Source of the DNA: Cephalotus follicularis
Taxonomy: Eukaryota > Streptophyta > Magnoliopsida > Oxalidales > Cephalotaceae
Length of the DNA: 64,000 bases
Direction: 5' to 3'
Assembly: GCA_001972305.1 (NCBI GenBank)
Contig: BDDD01000178.1
Span: 524,417 to 588,416 of the forward strand
A program made the position numbers and the translations under genes. The first letter of the stretch is position 1; every line of letters begins with the position of its first letter. The notes under the pieces were generated by a model. That model was not told the origin of the DNA, made no database searches, and saw nothing but the letters and a program-made list of their open reading frames with translations. Below, one piece after another: positions 33,736 through 44,855 of the stretch.

Positions 33736-34619
33736 CATTGTCTTCAAAATTTTATAGTGCCTTATCAATTGAAGAGTTGGGGATGGTTCTCTCGCATTAT
33801 ATCCTCATGTTCTCACATTGCCTTCTCAACTTGATGGTTTCGCCACAACACTTTCACAAGGAAAATCCTTTTTGTTCTTAAAATCTGGTCATGGCGATTC
33901 AAGATTTGTACAGGTTGTTCCTTGTAGGATAAATTTGTTTGCACTTGTGTCGGCTCAATGTTTACAACATGAGACAGATCCGCAATATATTTTTGTAGGA
34001 GAGACACATAGAATATGCCATGAACATCTATTAGATCTTGTGGTAGAGCCAATCTGTAAGCAGCTGCCCCAAGTCTTTTCCAATATTTAAAGGGTCGAAT
34101 ATAGCATGGACTGAGCTTCCCTTTCTTATCAAACCGTTCTATCCCTTTCCATGACGAAACTTTCAGAAACACAGAATCCCAACTTCAAACTCCGAGTTGC
34201 GAAGAAAAGAGTCTCTGTAACTCCTCCGTCTACCTTGGACGATTAGTAGACGACTAGACTTTCCTTTACCCTCATGATCTTCTTCATAGTCTCTTATACG
34301 AATTCCGATCTTAGAAGCGACCTTTCACCAACCTCTTCCCAACATAATAGTGTTCTACATTTTCGTCTATACAATGACTCATACGATGCCATCTCAATAC
34401 AGGTACTTGTCTGTCCCAAATCTCTTGAAAATCCATGTTGTAAGCTCGAAGTATATCCTCCAACGTTTTAAGTGTTCATTCCGATTGATCATCTATCTAC
34501 TGGTAAAAGAAATGTTGAAGTTCAACTTAGTGCCCAATGCTTTTTGTAAACTTTTCTGAACTGAGAAGTGATTCGCATGTCTCAATCACTGGTAATCGAT
34601 ACTGGCACTCCATGCAATC
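33736..34619 (-). pseudogene. Gypsy A integrase C-terminal part
   Basis: Minus strand. At the right edge it begins inside the integrase core (HGVPVSI then TSD with a TGA for arginine), then degenerate core sequence. An open frame of 119 codons (34172-33813) follows, with the C-terminal domain (FDKKGKLSPCYIRPFKYWKRLG, AYRLALPQDLIDVHGIFYVSLLQKYI) and a chromodomain-like end (LRTKRIFLVKVLWRNHQVEKAM). It joins 53740 onward when the array is removed. Sequence style is Tekay/Del. It is heavily mutated. Confidence 0.85.
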
Positions 34620-36930
34620 TGTAAGACCTCGCGCCCACAGGGCGGACACGTGGCATTACTCTCATTCCAAAACACAAAACAATGGTCGGGACTAGCAATA
34701 TAAAAAAAATGCGGAAAACTTTAAAACTTTGGAATACAGCATCAATCTTATACAATGCTAGTATTTTACATTACATTATCAATCTTTCAATACAATATCT
34801 CAATACATTACATTACATCTTTCACTACAATATGTCAATCAGCTCTGCGGTGCCCAAGCAAATGTGTAGTCAATCCGGTCTTCGGTCCTTCTGTCCACTG
34901 TTACCTGCTGCCCTACCTATGCCGCACAAAAAGGTACAACACAGCCCCACCCCGAAGGATGGGATTAGCCACACTGGCTAAGCAGAAACCCCATGCAGTA
35001 TGTATGCAAGTACAATGCGCAATATCGGTGACAATCTATACAATATCTATGTGCGGTGTACAATATCAATGCATGACATGGCAAATGTACATGTACAATG
35101 TGCAATATCGGTGACAATCTACACAATATCAAGGTGCAGTGTACAATTGGCGATCAGACTACCCGTATGATAGTGGCCCATAACAGAGCATACGGATAGG
35201 ATCTATAACAATCAATTAATGGTAGACACTCAATGGTGGTGTATGAAACACCCAATCAATCAATCAATATCCTATAGAGCATGCGACCGGGTCAATACAA
35301 TGTCAATCGGTTAGCGGTGATCAATCCCACGGAAGGTAGTCCTTCAAAAAGGATGGGAGATCTATCTACGGTTCTCAGATTGATCAGGTCTGGGACTCAT
35401 AGATCTTCCAGCCTATGGCTGGGTCAATACAATCTCAATGAGCTAAGGGAGCTACTGATACCGTTAGGGAGCCACGGCCTCAAGGGAGCATCAATCGACA
35501 ATCAATCAATAGGCTCAACCGTTAGGGAGCAACAATCAATACCGCTCGTAAGCGGGTCAATACAATACAATAAGTGAAACGATCGGCGGAATAGGCGGAC
35601 AGAGTCAACGCCCTAACATGCTGACACGAATCATAAGGTCGCTCTATAGGATCCATACAATACAATCAATCAATCAATCGAGTCAATACAATATTGGGTA
35701 AAGTCAATAAGTGGTGGTGTCTAATGGAGAAATGGGAACGTGCGTCCATCGTACCGACTTAGGGTCGCAACAACACTCACGACTCAAGCAATCGATCGAT
35801 GTATTAATACAACATTGAAGCAAAGCAATAAGTGGTGGTGCATAATGGAGGGATGGGAACGTGCATCCATTTTACCGACTTAGACTCGCAGCAACACTCA
35901 TGACTCGAGCAATCAATCAATCAGTACAATCAGTAGCCGCTAGGCGGTGACAATCAAATCGACGGAATAGGAAAGAACATCTATTTGGTCAATGAAAGTC
36001 ACTGAGTCGTCACCTATGGCTCAAGCTGTCACTCTATCAATCTATCATTTCGATCTTTGAAAACCATTGAAAACTGTGTTTTAAAAAGCTTGTATACCTC
36101 AAGTGAGGTTCCGGTCAATCGGCAATGTGAAAAGGGTTGAAAAACAAGCTTTAACAGTTAAAAACTCCACTCAGCCCGAAAGGCATCGATGTCTTTGGCC
36201 AAAGACGTCGATGCTTATCAGGGCATGTCTTTAAAAACTGTAGAAAGACGTCGATGTCTTTCTCAATTTGGACGAAATTTAATACTTCAATCATCCTAGA
36301 TCCATTGGGTCAATGAAATCAATAAAAACCCTAGTTTTTACAATTCATTTCAATTCAATCATTCAATCACTCAATCAATCATTCAATTCAGTCAATCAAT
36401 CAATAAAGCGATAGGCAATTCAGTAAAGAAGTCCTACCTTTCACTGAAGCTTCAAAAGTTGAGCTGACGATCGATCAATCGGCTGAAATCGCTCAATAAT
36501 CCGTTGCTTTCTTGTTCAATCGGTAAGCCACTACTTGTAATCACTGTCCTTGTCGATGGAGATGCAATTCCAGCTGCAAGGGAGGAAGATCGGTAAGCCA
36601 CTACTTGTAATCACTGTCCTTGTCGATGGAGATGCAATTCCAGCTGCAAGGGAGAAAGATGGAGGCTCCAGCTAGAGAGGGAGGGAGAAGGATAGAGAGA
36701 GAGAGATGAATGGTGAGAATGACAGAAATGACAAAGGAATTAACTTATATAGTCGATTCGGTCAATTCTCTGAAACTCAGCCCAAAATCCCGACTATACA
36801 TGCATAAGATCAATACAATATCAATAGGTATAAGAATACCTCAATTCAATGCAGTTCAGTACGGTCCAAAACGATACAATACGATACGATGTATGCATGA
36901 ACAGTACAAAAGGGAATTCGGGTCGTCACA
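34620..36930 (-). repeat. Array LTR 1 (2311 bp, no solo LTR inside)
   Basis: TGTAAGACC...GTCGTCACA. It provides the empty site for the solo LTR near 34998. About 350 bp present in LTRs 2 and 3 are deleted at 36276, removing most of the palindrome array. A segment of about 83 bp is duplicated at 35011/35094 and one of about 70 bp near 36520-36655. Confidence 0.93.
36744..36752 (-). promoter_or_regulatory. TATA box of array LTR 1
   Basis: Minus-strand CTATATAAG about 185 bp from the LTR start. Matching sites are at 44620-44628 and 53553-53561. Confidence 0.65.
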
Positions 36931-36950
36931 TTCTCCCCTCCTTAAAAGAA
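36931..36950 (-). other. Array INT1 polypurine tract
   Basis: The minus strand ends AAGGAGGGGAGAA right before the LTR start TGTGACGACCC. Confidence 0.85.
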
Positions 36951-37057
36951 TCTGGTCCTCAGATTCATCGGTCAAACAATCAATCAGTCAAAAGAAAAGG
37001 ATATGTCTCTCTCATATCGTCCTCGTGCTCCCAGGTGCACTCCATAGAACCATGACA

Positions 37058-39036
37058 CTACCATAGAATACTGACCAAAGGGATGGTCTTGTTCCTAAAT
37101 ACTCTGATCTGTCGGTCAATAATCTGTATAGGAGTCTTCTGTAAACGATAACTCAGGTTCCAGCAGAAACTGACCATACTCAAGATGTGTGAAGGATCTC
37201 GAACATATCTCCTCAACTGAGAAACATGGAAGACATCATGCACTCCCGACAATGCTAGAGGCAAGGCAAGCCTGTAACAAAGTCGGCCAATCCAATCCAA
37301 TACCTCGAAAGGTCCAATAAAACGAGGAGAAAGCTTTCCTTTCTTCCCGAATCTCATGACTCCTTTAGTGGGCGACACTTTGAGGAAAACATGGTCACCA
37401 ACACTAAACTCTAAGCCTCTGCGATGAACATCAGTATAGCTTTTCTGTCTACTCTGTGCAACAATCAATCGGTTTCTAATCAGTTTCACTTTCTCTGCGG
37501 TAATATGTACAATCTCTGGCCCCAAAATACTCTTTTCACCGACCTGATCCCAATAACTGGTGATCGACACTTCCTACCATATAGGGCTTCATAGGGAGCC
37601 ATCTGTATGCTCTCGTGATAACTGTTGTTATACGACAACTCAATCAAATGCAAGTAGTCTGATCGTTTCCAATCTACGAACTTCGGAAGCTACGAACTTC
37701 GGAAGCATTCGCCGATCGTTTCCAATCTTTCACTGCCTCTACTTTCGATGGATCCACTGATAAACCGTCACTAAAAACAATATGCCCAGGAAAAGCAACC
37801 TCCGATAACCAAAACTCGCACTAGTCAAATTTGGCATACAATCGATGATCCCTCAAAGTTTACAGTACAATGTAGAGGTGCTGGGCATGCTCCTCATTGG
37901 TCCTGGAATAGACCAAGAGGTCATCAATGAACACTACAATAAACTGGTCCAAATACTGCCTGAACACTCGGTTCATCAGGTCCATGAAAGCCGCAAGAGC
38001 ATTAGTCACACCAAAAGGTATAACTAAGAACTCATAATGGCCATATCTCAAACTGAAAGCCGTCTTCGGAACATTCTCCGGTCTGACTTTCAACTGGTGG
38101 TAGCCCGATCTCAAGTCGACCTAGAAAACACTGTTGCTCCTCTAAGCTGATCAAACAACTCATCAACGTGCGGTAGAGGGTACTTATTCTTCACTGTAAC
38201 TTTTTTGAGCTGTCGGTAGTCAATACACATACGGAGCGATCCATCTTTCTTCTTGAAAAAAAGAACCGGTGCTCCCCAGGGTGAAGCACTAGGTCTTATA
38301 AAACCTTTGTCGAGAAGATTCTGTAACTGTATCTTGAACTCTTTCAACTCTATAAATGCCATTCGGTACGGTGCTCGAGAAATTGGTGCAGTTCCTGGTA
38401 TCAGATCAGTCACAAACTCTATCTCTCTGTCTGGTGGTAACAACGTCAAATCCCGAGGAAAAACATCTACGAACTCGCAAACCTCTGGAATGTCCTCCAG
38501 TTCCGGCCGCCATCTGTCTGTATCGAGCACATGTGCCAGAAACCTCTGGCATCCCTGTCGTAACAATCTGTCCGCACGCAAAGCCGAAATCATCGGAACA
38601 AACAATGGCTCTAAGGTGCCAAGAAACCGAAAAGGTGGTCGTCCCAGAGGACTGAAAACCACTACTTTCCGATGACAAACCACCTGAGCAAGGCTAGCAG
38701 ACAACCAATCCATGCCAAGAATCACATCTAGGCAATCCATCTGTAAAACAATAAGATCGGCTAATAAGCAACGATCATCAATCTCAACAATACAATCTCT
38801 ACACACTCGATCGGTGGTCGCTGACTCACCGAGAGGTGCTGATACCTCCATCAAGAAAGGAAGGTACTCAGGCCTTAAACCAACGTGGGAGACAAAAAAA
38901 AATGCAATGCAATGAATGAATGGGATGAACTCGGATCAATAAGAACCCGCGCTGGAAGCTAAAAGAGTCGAATGGTACCTCCAAACACAACATCTGACCC
39001 TGCTGCAGCACTCGGTCCCATAGCAAACACTCTAGC
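37058..39036 (-). pseudogene. Array INT1 pol remnant
   Basis: Minus strand. Protease C-terminus ([10 protein letters not shown]) and RT part 1 ([57 protein letters not shown]) occupy 38854-38111. A frameshift at the GTCGACTTGA site follows. RT part 2 ([18 protein letters not shown], active-site [10 protein letters not shown]) is at 38114-37860. About 810 bp present in INT2 (end of RT, integrase zinc finger and core) are missing at about 37660-37690, where a 30-bp filler sits. The integrase C-terminus with chromodomain-like end is at 37570-37058 (GPFEVLDWIGR, HDVFHVSQLRRYV). Confidence 0.92.
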
Positions 39037-40055
39037 CTAAACTGTCGGAGCAGAACTCATAGGCTGCTTCCCCCTGGACTGCAAAGTCCCACAGGAAGAA
39101 AATGGTACACTAGCTGTCGGTCCCGATGGAGGCGATGCCCGCTGTGTCTGATCAAATCCTCTAGGACGAGAACTCCGAGGAAAATCTCTAGCAATGTGGT
39201 CAGAAACACCACAAACCAAGCAATGGCTCAAGAACCATCTACAATTCTTAGAAGTATGGTTGGCCTTCTGACAATGCACACAAGGAACCGTAGCACTCTG
39301 ATTACCGCTCCCAGAAAGTCTGGAGGGTGTACCCTGACTAGGTGCTAAAGATCGGTCTCCTCGACGTGCGTTCATCGATCTGCCTCTCCTACGAGAACGG
39401 GACGGATTCCCCCTATCCAGATTGTTACCCTGAGAACCAGGTGAGGGGCTACTATCAGTCTTCTGTGATTTAGTACTGCCACTATCACTACCACTCTGCC
39501 AAGAAGAAGGAGTAGGCCTTGTACAGGCTATATTTCTCATATGTTTAGCCTCAGCTGCAATATCCTCAAGCTGCATAGCTCGGGAAGAAATATCTGATAT
39601 GGAGGTCAACCCCAAGGGAGTCAATTGACTCCTCAAATCCAATCTCATTCCCCGAAGGAACTTCTTTGCTCTACGCTCTTGGCTCCCACTAAGTACGGGG
39701 CGGATCGGGCTAGCTGCGTGAACTCCGCCTCATACTCAGTAACTGTCATGCGTCCTTGTACCAAGTTAGCAAATTCAATCTCTCTTCTGTCTATCTCTAC
39801 CTGAGGGTAGTACCTTGCATAGAATTCTCTTTTGAAGGCATCCCAAGAGCGGACTGTACCATCCCTTGTCCAATCTGTATTGACCATAGCCCACCAGTGT
39901 TCAACTTCTCCTTGGAGCATATACACTACCAATACCAATAACTGTTCATCATCACATCCCATGACCTCAAGGACCTTCTCCAAATGGATTAGCCAAGACT
40001 CAGCAAGAGTAGGACCAGGAAGCCCTACAAATGCTGGAGACTGGTAACGATGGAA
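39037..40055 (-). pseudogene. Array INT1 gag
   Basis: Two overlapping minus-strand frames split by a +1 frameshift near 39645. N-terminal retrotrans_gag part: MEKVLEVMGCDDEQ, VEHWWAMVNTDW, WDAFKREFYARYYP, MTVTEYEAEFTQLARSAPYL. C-terminal part: a basic Ser/Arg-rich stretch, then a CCHC knuckle CVHCQKANHTSKNC (intact C-x2-C-x4-H-x4-C) and a second one CLVCGVSDHIARDF whose last Cys is Phe. The frameshift is shared with INT2. Sequence upstream of the first Met (to about 40055) still resembles gag. Confidence 0.9.
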
Positions 40056-40200
40056 TGATCAGATGCAATCACCTTCAATTTCCAATATCAATCTCCTTTC
40101 CAATAACAATAGCATGAATAAGCAAGAGCACATATCATGCAAATCCATTCAGTCAATCTCAATCAACGCATTTATATACTTAGCTAGCAGGCCGACCAAT

Positions 40201-40213
40201 GTCTCTGATACCA
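40201..40213 (-). other. Array INT1 primer binding site
   Basis: The minus strand reads TGGTATCAGAGAC, a tRNA-iMet-type site three bases inside LTR 2. Confidence 0.88.
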
Positions 40214-40835
40214 TACTGTAACACCCTGCGCCCGCAGGGCGGACACGTGGCATTACTCTCAATCCAAAACACAAAACAATGGTCGGGACTAGCAATATAA
40301 AAAAATGCGGAAAACCTAAAAACTTTGCAATACAGCATCAATCTTATACAATGCTAGTCTTTTACAATACATTATCAATCTTTCAATACAATATCTCAAT
40401 ACATTACATTACATCTTTCACTACAATATGTCAATCAGCTCTGCGGTGCCCAAGCAAACGTGTAGTCAATCCGGTCTTCGGTCCTTCTGTCCACTGCTAC
40501 ATGCTACCCTACCTATGCCGCACACAAAGGTACAACACAGCCCCACCCCGAAGAATGGGGTTAGCCACACTGGCTAAGCAGAAACCCCATGCAGCATGTA
40601 TGTGTAAGGACCCAAATTTCCATGTAAGATATTAATTATGTTTGCTATTGTGTAGTTGGCAAATATTTCAAGGGACCCGTAGTATGACCCTACGTTTGGG
40701 GAGTACGGGGGTTCCACTCCCCGGTGAGCGGACGGTGGGTCCCGCTATCCGGTTAGCGGGCGGGGGTTCGGGGGGCAGCGCCCCCCGAAGAAAATTTTTT
40801 TAGCTAAGAGATGAGAAGGAAAACTGTCTAAAGCA

Positions 40836-41145
40836 CCGACAGTTCCACTTAAAGCGCCGACGCTTTGGTAGTGACGGTCAACGCTTAAAACCCTTCTATC
40901 TGCGTTTTAAACCAATTCAAACCGTCGACGCTTTGGGTAACGGTCGACGCTCTAAATGTAAATGTCGACGCTTTGAAGTCAGGTGGGTCAGTTGACATTG
41001 ACGTTGACGTTGACGTTGACGAAGACATAAAAGCGGCAACGCTTTGTAAGAAAGCGTCAGCACTTTAGTCGGGATAGAGATGAAAAAGCTCAGGTAAAAC
41101 CCTTAACCGCTGACGCTTAAAGAGAAACCGTCGACGCTTTGAGTC
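40836..41145. repeat. GCGTCGACGC array upstream of TATA
   Basis: Core starts include 40836, 40857, 40878, 40925, 40944 and 40965 (21, 21, 47, 19, 21), then further copies to about 41140. It ends some 60 bp before the TATA box. Confidence 0.9.
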
Positions 41146-41199
41146 GTTTTTCTGATGTTTTGTACGCCACGAGCAACGAATGGAGGCGGCGTTTTTTTT

Positions 41200-41209
41200 C
41201 TATAAATAG
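41200..41209 (+). promoter_or_regulatory. TATA box of solo LTR 40603-42592
   Basis: CTATAAATAG after a T run, followed within 30 bp by a long GA-rich leader. Confidence 0.8.
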
Positions 41210-41413
41210 CAGTGATCAGTAGAAAAATTTGAAAGAAAGAGAAAGGAGAAAAGGAAGAGAGAAAGAGAAAGGAGAGAAGGAAAAGAGAAAGAGAAAGAAG
41301 AGAAGGAAGAGAGGAAGAGAGAAAGAAGGAAAGAGGAGAAAAGAGAATTTTGTTGGGATTTCAGCATAGTAATTTCTTCAGTGTGGAGAAAAGAGAGAAG
41401 GAGATAAAGCAAG

Positions 41414-42265
41414 GTAAGGACTCTTGTTCTTTTTTTTTTCTTCTAAAAATACTTTATGTTAGGAATTTCTACTCATTCTTGTAAAGTATTTTATTTTAGT
41501 ATTCAGCTCAATTTAATTTAACTTTCCCATCGATATGATCGGTATATCCGTCTGACCGAGTGGAGGAAGTTAATTTTTAATTTAATATTTCAATTAAGCA
41601 ATTTTTATGCTCGATATTTAAATAACTTATTTGTATATATCTTTTATAATTATTACGTTCCCGTATTTTAAATTTCTGCCAATATTCGTGATAAATGTCT
41701 ATATTAAATTTATGTAAATTCTTAAATTCTATGTTGAATTGCTGCCATTTTCTTAACGAAATTATATATTACCATTTTAAAATATTTCCGTTTGAAATAT
41801 GAATTCTAGAAATTGTTGTACAAAATTATTTATGAATGCTTTGAGCTGATCACTCAACGTATCAAGAAATGATTATTTTTACGAAATGAGAAAAGGCAAC
41901 ATACTGAGATGAACAACGACTGGATTGCGATCCAGGGTGGATTAATCTAGTAAAAGATTAATGTGAAAGAGTGGAGAGTGCTCTCGGACATGCATGTGAT
42001 GTAAGGATAGTAATAGGGGAGTGCACAATGCCCCGGTGAAGCAATGGTTCAACAGGGTCATTTAATTTTATAAACTCCTCAGTATTTATGAAATATTCTC
42101 ATTCATGAGATATTATCAGAAAAGAAATGAATGAATGTGAAATATACTGATTTTATAAAAATACAAGAAAATGAATTTCAATAATGTTTCATTACGATAA
42201 TTCTTACTGAGCTATTTTGGTGCTCACTCCTTTCAATGTTTTTGTTTTCAACTAAAATTTTCCAG
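41414..42265 (+). other. Putative intron inside the solo LTR leader
   Basis: A strong donor AAG|GTAAGG at 41413/41414 and an acceptor TTTTCCAG|G at 42265 bracket 852 bp of AT-rich sequence downstream of the TATA box. The same signals are kept in 49271-51437. Splicing is inferred only. Confidence 0.4.
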
Positions 42266-43785
42266 GAAAAGATTGAACGAGGAAAGTCGAGCTTTGGCAG
42301 GGGCTCATAAGTGATAATTTCAAGAAGGAATTATGTTACAAAATATAGTTTTGTGTAATAGTTTATGACATTATAACTAATGTTTTCCGCTGTATAATGC
42401 CTTTGATGGATCTTGTGGAGATGTAAGATGTTAACTATAATTGTTATGATTTTAAGGTTTAATATATCAAGTTATTTATAGATTAGCAATTAGTAGGATT
42501 GTTAAAGGATAATAGGTTTCATCACCACGTAACGAACCGACTCCCCAAAGTTCACTTTGAGCATAAAGTAGACTCGGATCTGGGGCGTTACAGTATGCAT
42601 GTACAATGTGCAATATCGGTGACAATCTATACAATATCTATGTGCGGTGTACAATATCAATGCATGACATGGCAAATGTACATGTGCAATGTGCAATATC
42701 GGTGACAATCTATACAATATCAAGGTCCAGTATACAATTGGCTATCAGACTACCCGTATGACAGTGGCCCATAAAAGACCATACGGATAGGATCTATAAT
42801 AATCAATCAATGGCAGACACTCAATGGTGGTGTATGAAACACCCAATCAATCAATCAATATCCTATAGAGCATGCGACCGGGTCAATACAATGTCAATCG
42901 GTTAGCGGTGATCAATCCCACGGAAGGTAGTCCTTCAAAAAGGGTGGGAGATCTATCTACGGTTCTCAGATTGATCAGGTCTGGGACTCATAGATCATCC
43001 AGCCTATGGCTGGGTCAATACAATCTCGATGAGCTACAACCGAGGGAGCTACTGATACCATTTGGGAGCCACAGCCTCAAGGGAGCATCAATCGACAATC
43101 AATCATTAGGCTCAACCGTTAAGGAGCAACAATCAATACCGCTCGTCAGCGGGTCAATACAATACAATAAGTGAAACGATCGGCGGAATAGGCGGACAGA
43201 GTCAACGCCCTAACATGCCGACACGAATCATAATGTCGCTCTATAGGATCCATACAATATAATCAATCAATCAATCGAGTCAATACAATATTGGGTAAAG
43301 TCAATAGGTGGTGGTGTCTAATGGAGAAATGGGAACGTGCGTCCATCGTACCGACTTAGGCTCGCAACAACACTCACGACTCAAGCAATTGATCGATGTA
43401 TTAATACAACGTCGAAGCAAAGCAATAAGTGGTGGTGCCTAGTGGAGGGATGGGAACGTGCATTTATTTTACCGACTTAGACTCGCAGCAACACTCATGA
43501 CTCGAGCAATCAATCAATCAGTACAATCAGTAGCCGCTAGGCGGTGACAATCAAATCGACGGAATAGGAAAGAACATCTATTTGGTCAATGAAAGTCACT
43601 GAGTCGTCACCTATGGCTCAAGCTGTCACTCTATCAATCTATCATTTCGATCTTTGAAAACCATTGAAAACAGTGTTTTAAAAAGCTTGAATACCTCAAG
43701 TGAGGTTCAGGTCAAACGGCAATGTGAAAAGGGTTGAAAAACAAGCTTTAACAGTTAAAAACTCCACTCAGCCCGAAAGGCATCG

Positions 43786-44090
43786 ATGTCTTTGGCCAAA
43801 GACGTCGATGCTTATCAGGGCATGTCTTTAAAAATAGTAGAAAGACGTCGATGTCTTTCTCAATTTGGACGAAGTCGTCGATGTCTTTGGACAAAGACAT
43901 CGACGTGTTTCAATGAAAATGGCCTGGAGATACGCAACGATGTCTCGCGTCGATGCCTTTTCTGAGGAAAGGCATCTCAAGCAAAAGACGTCGACGTCTT
44001 TCAAAGACATCGATGTCTTTTCTTCGAAAGCAAGGCGGCTGCATCCCAAAGCGAAAGACATCGATGCCCATGGGCAAAGGGATCGACGTC
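43786..44090. repeat. AAAGACGTCGATGTCTTT array in array LTR 2
   Basis: Many TCGA-core motifs, including two adjacent perfect 18-bp palindromes, AAAGACGTCGACGTCTTT (43984-44001) and AAAGACATCGATGTCTTT (44003-44020). The equivalent in LTR 3 is 52628-52960. In LTR 1 it is reduced to 36186-36260. Confidence 0.9.
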
Positions 44091-44619
44091 TTTGCTGGAA
44101 ATGGCCGATTTTTCTGTAGAAAACCAGCAATTTTCAAGCCAAAACCCAATTAAATCCATTCTTTAAGAAACCAAGGGTTAAAAATCAGTCTTTAAAGTTA
44201 GTAAAACTAGTTATAACCTTTAATTTAATACTTCAATCATCCTAGATCCATTGGGTCAATGAAATCAATAAAAACCCTAGTTTTTACAATTCATTTCAAT
44301 TCAATCATTCAATCACTCAATCAATAATTCAATTCAGTCAATCAATCAGTAAAGCGATAGGCAATTCAGTAAAGAAGTCCTACCTTTCACTGAAGCTTCA
44401 AAAGTTGAGCTGACGATCGATCAATCGGCTAAAATCGCTCAATAATCCGTTGCTTTCTTGTTCAATCGGTAAGCCACTACTTGTAATCACTATCCTTGTC
44501 GATGGAGATGCAATTCCAGCTACAAGGGAGAAAGATGAAGGCTCCAGCTAGAGAGAGAGGGAGAAGGATAGAGAGAGAGAGATGAATGGTGAGAATGAGA
44601 GAAATGACAAAGGAATTAA

Positions 44620-44628
44620 CTTATATAG
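44620..44628 (-). promoter_or_regulatory. TATA box of array LTR 2
   Basis: Minus-strand CTATATAAG, in the same position as in the other two array LTRs. Confidence 0.65.
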
Positions 44629-44806
44629 TCGATTCCTTCAATTCTCTGAAACTCAGCCCAAAATCCCGACTATACATGCATAAGATCAATACAATATCAA
44701 TAGGTATAAGAATACCTCAATTCAATGCAGTTCTGTACGGTCCAAAACGGTACAATACGGTACGATGTATGCATGAACAATACAAAAGGGAATTCGGGTC
44801 GTCACA

Positions 44807-44826
44807 TTCTCCCCTCCTTAAAAGAA
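44807..44826 (-). other. Array INT2 polypurine tract
   Basis: Same AAGGAGGGGAGAA sequence as at 36931-36950. Confidence 0.85.
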
Positions 44827-44855
44827 TCTGGTCCCCAGATTCATCGGTCAAACAA

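Larger units (their letters stand above)
40603..42592 (+). mobile_element. Solo LTR nested in array LTR 2
   Basis: 1990 bp, TGTAAGGACCC...GGGGCGTTACA, opposite in orientation to the array, flanked by gtatg at 40598-40602 and 42593-42597. In order it has a GC-rich GGGGGTTCGGGGG block (40700-40790), a GCGTCGACGC array (40836-41140), TTGACG hexamers (about 40992-41024), a TATA box (41200-41209), a purine-rich leader (41228-41345) and intron-like signals. It has the same family, site and TSD as 49271-51437. Confidence 0.95.
40217..44806 (-). repeat. Array LTR 2 (shared middle LTR) with nested solo LTR
   Basis: TGTAACACC...GTCGTCACA. Native length is about 2595 bp once the solo LTR and one TSD copy are removed. 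It is the 5' LTR of INT1 and the 3' LTR of INT2. It has one copy of the roughly 70-bp unit that is doubled in LTRs 1 and 3, and a full palindrome array at 43786-44090. Confidence 0.93.

Noticed and set aside
34682..35114. Plus-strand frames of 99-119 codons repeated at 40279 and 48946
   Set aside because: They recur because the LTRs recur. They lie antisense in LTR sequence with no domain.
38253..38675. 140-codon plus-strand frame, repeated at 46921
   Set aside because: Antisense shadow of the RT/protease frame in the array.
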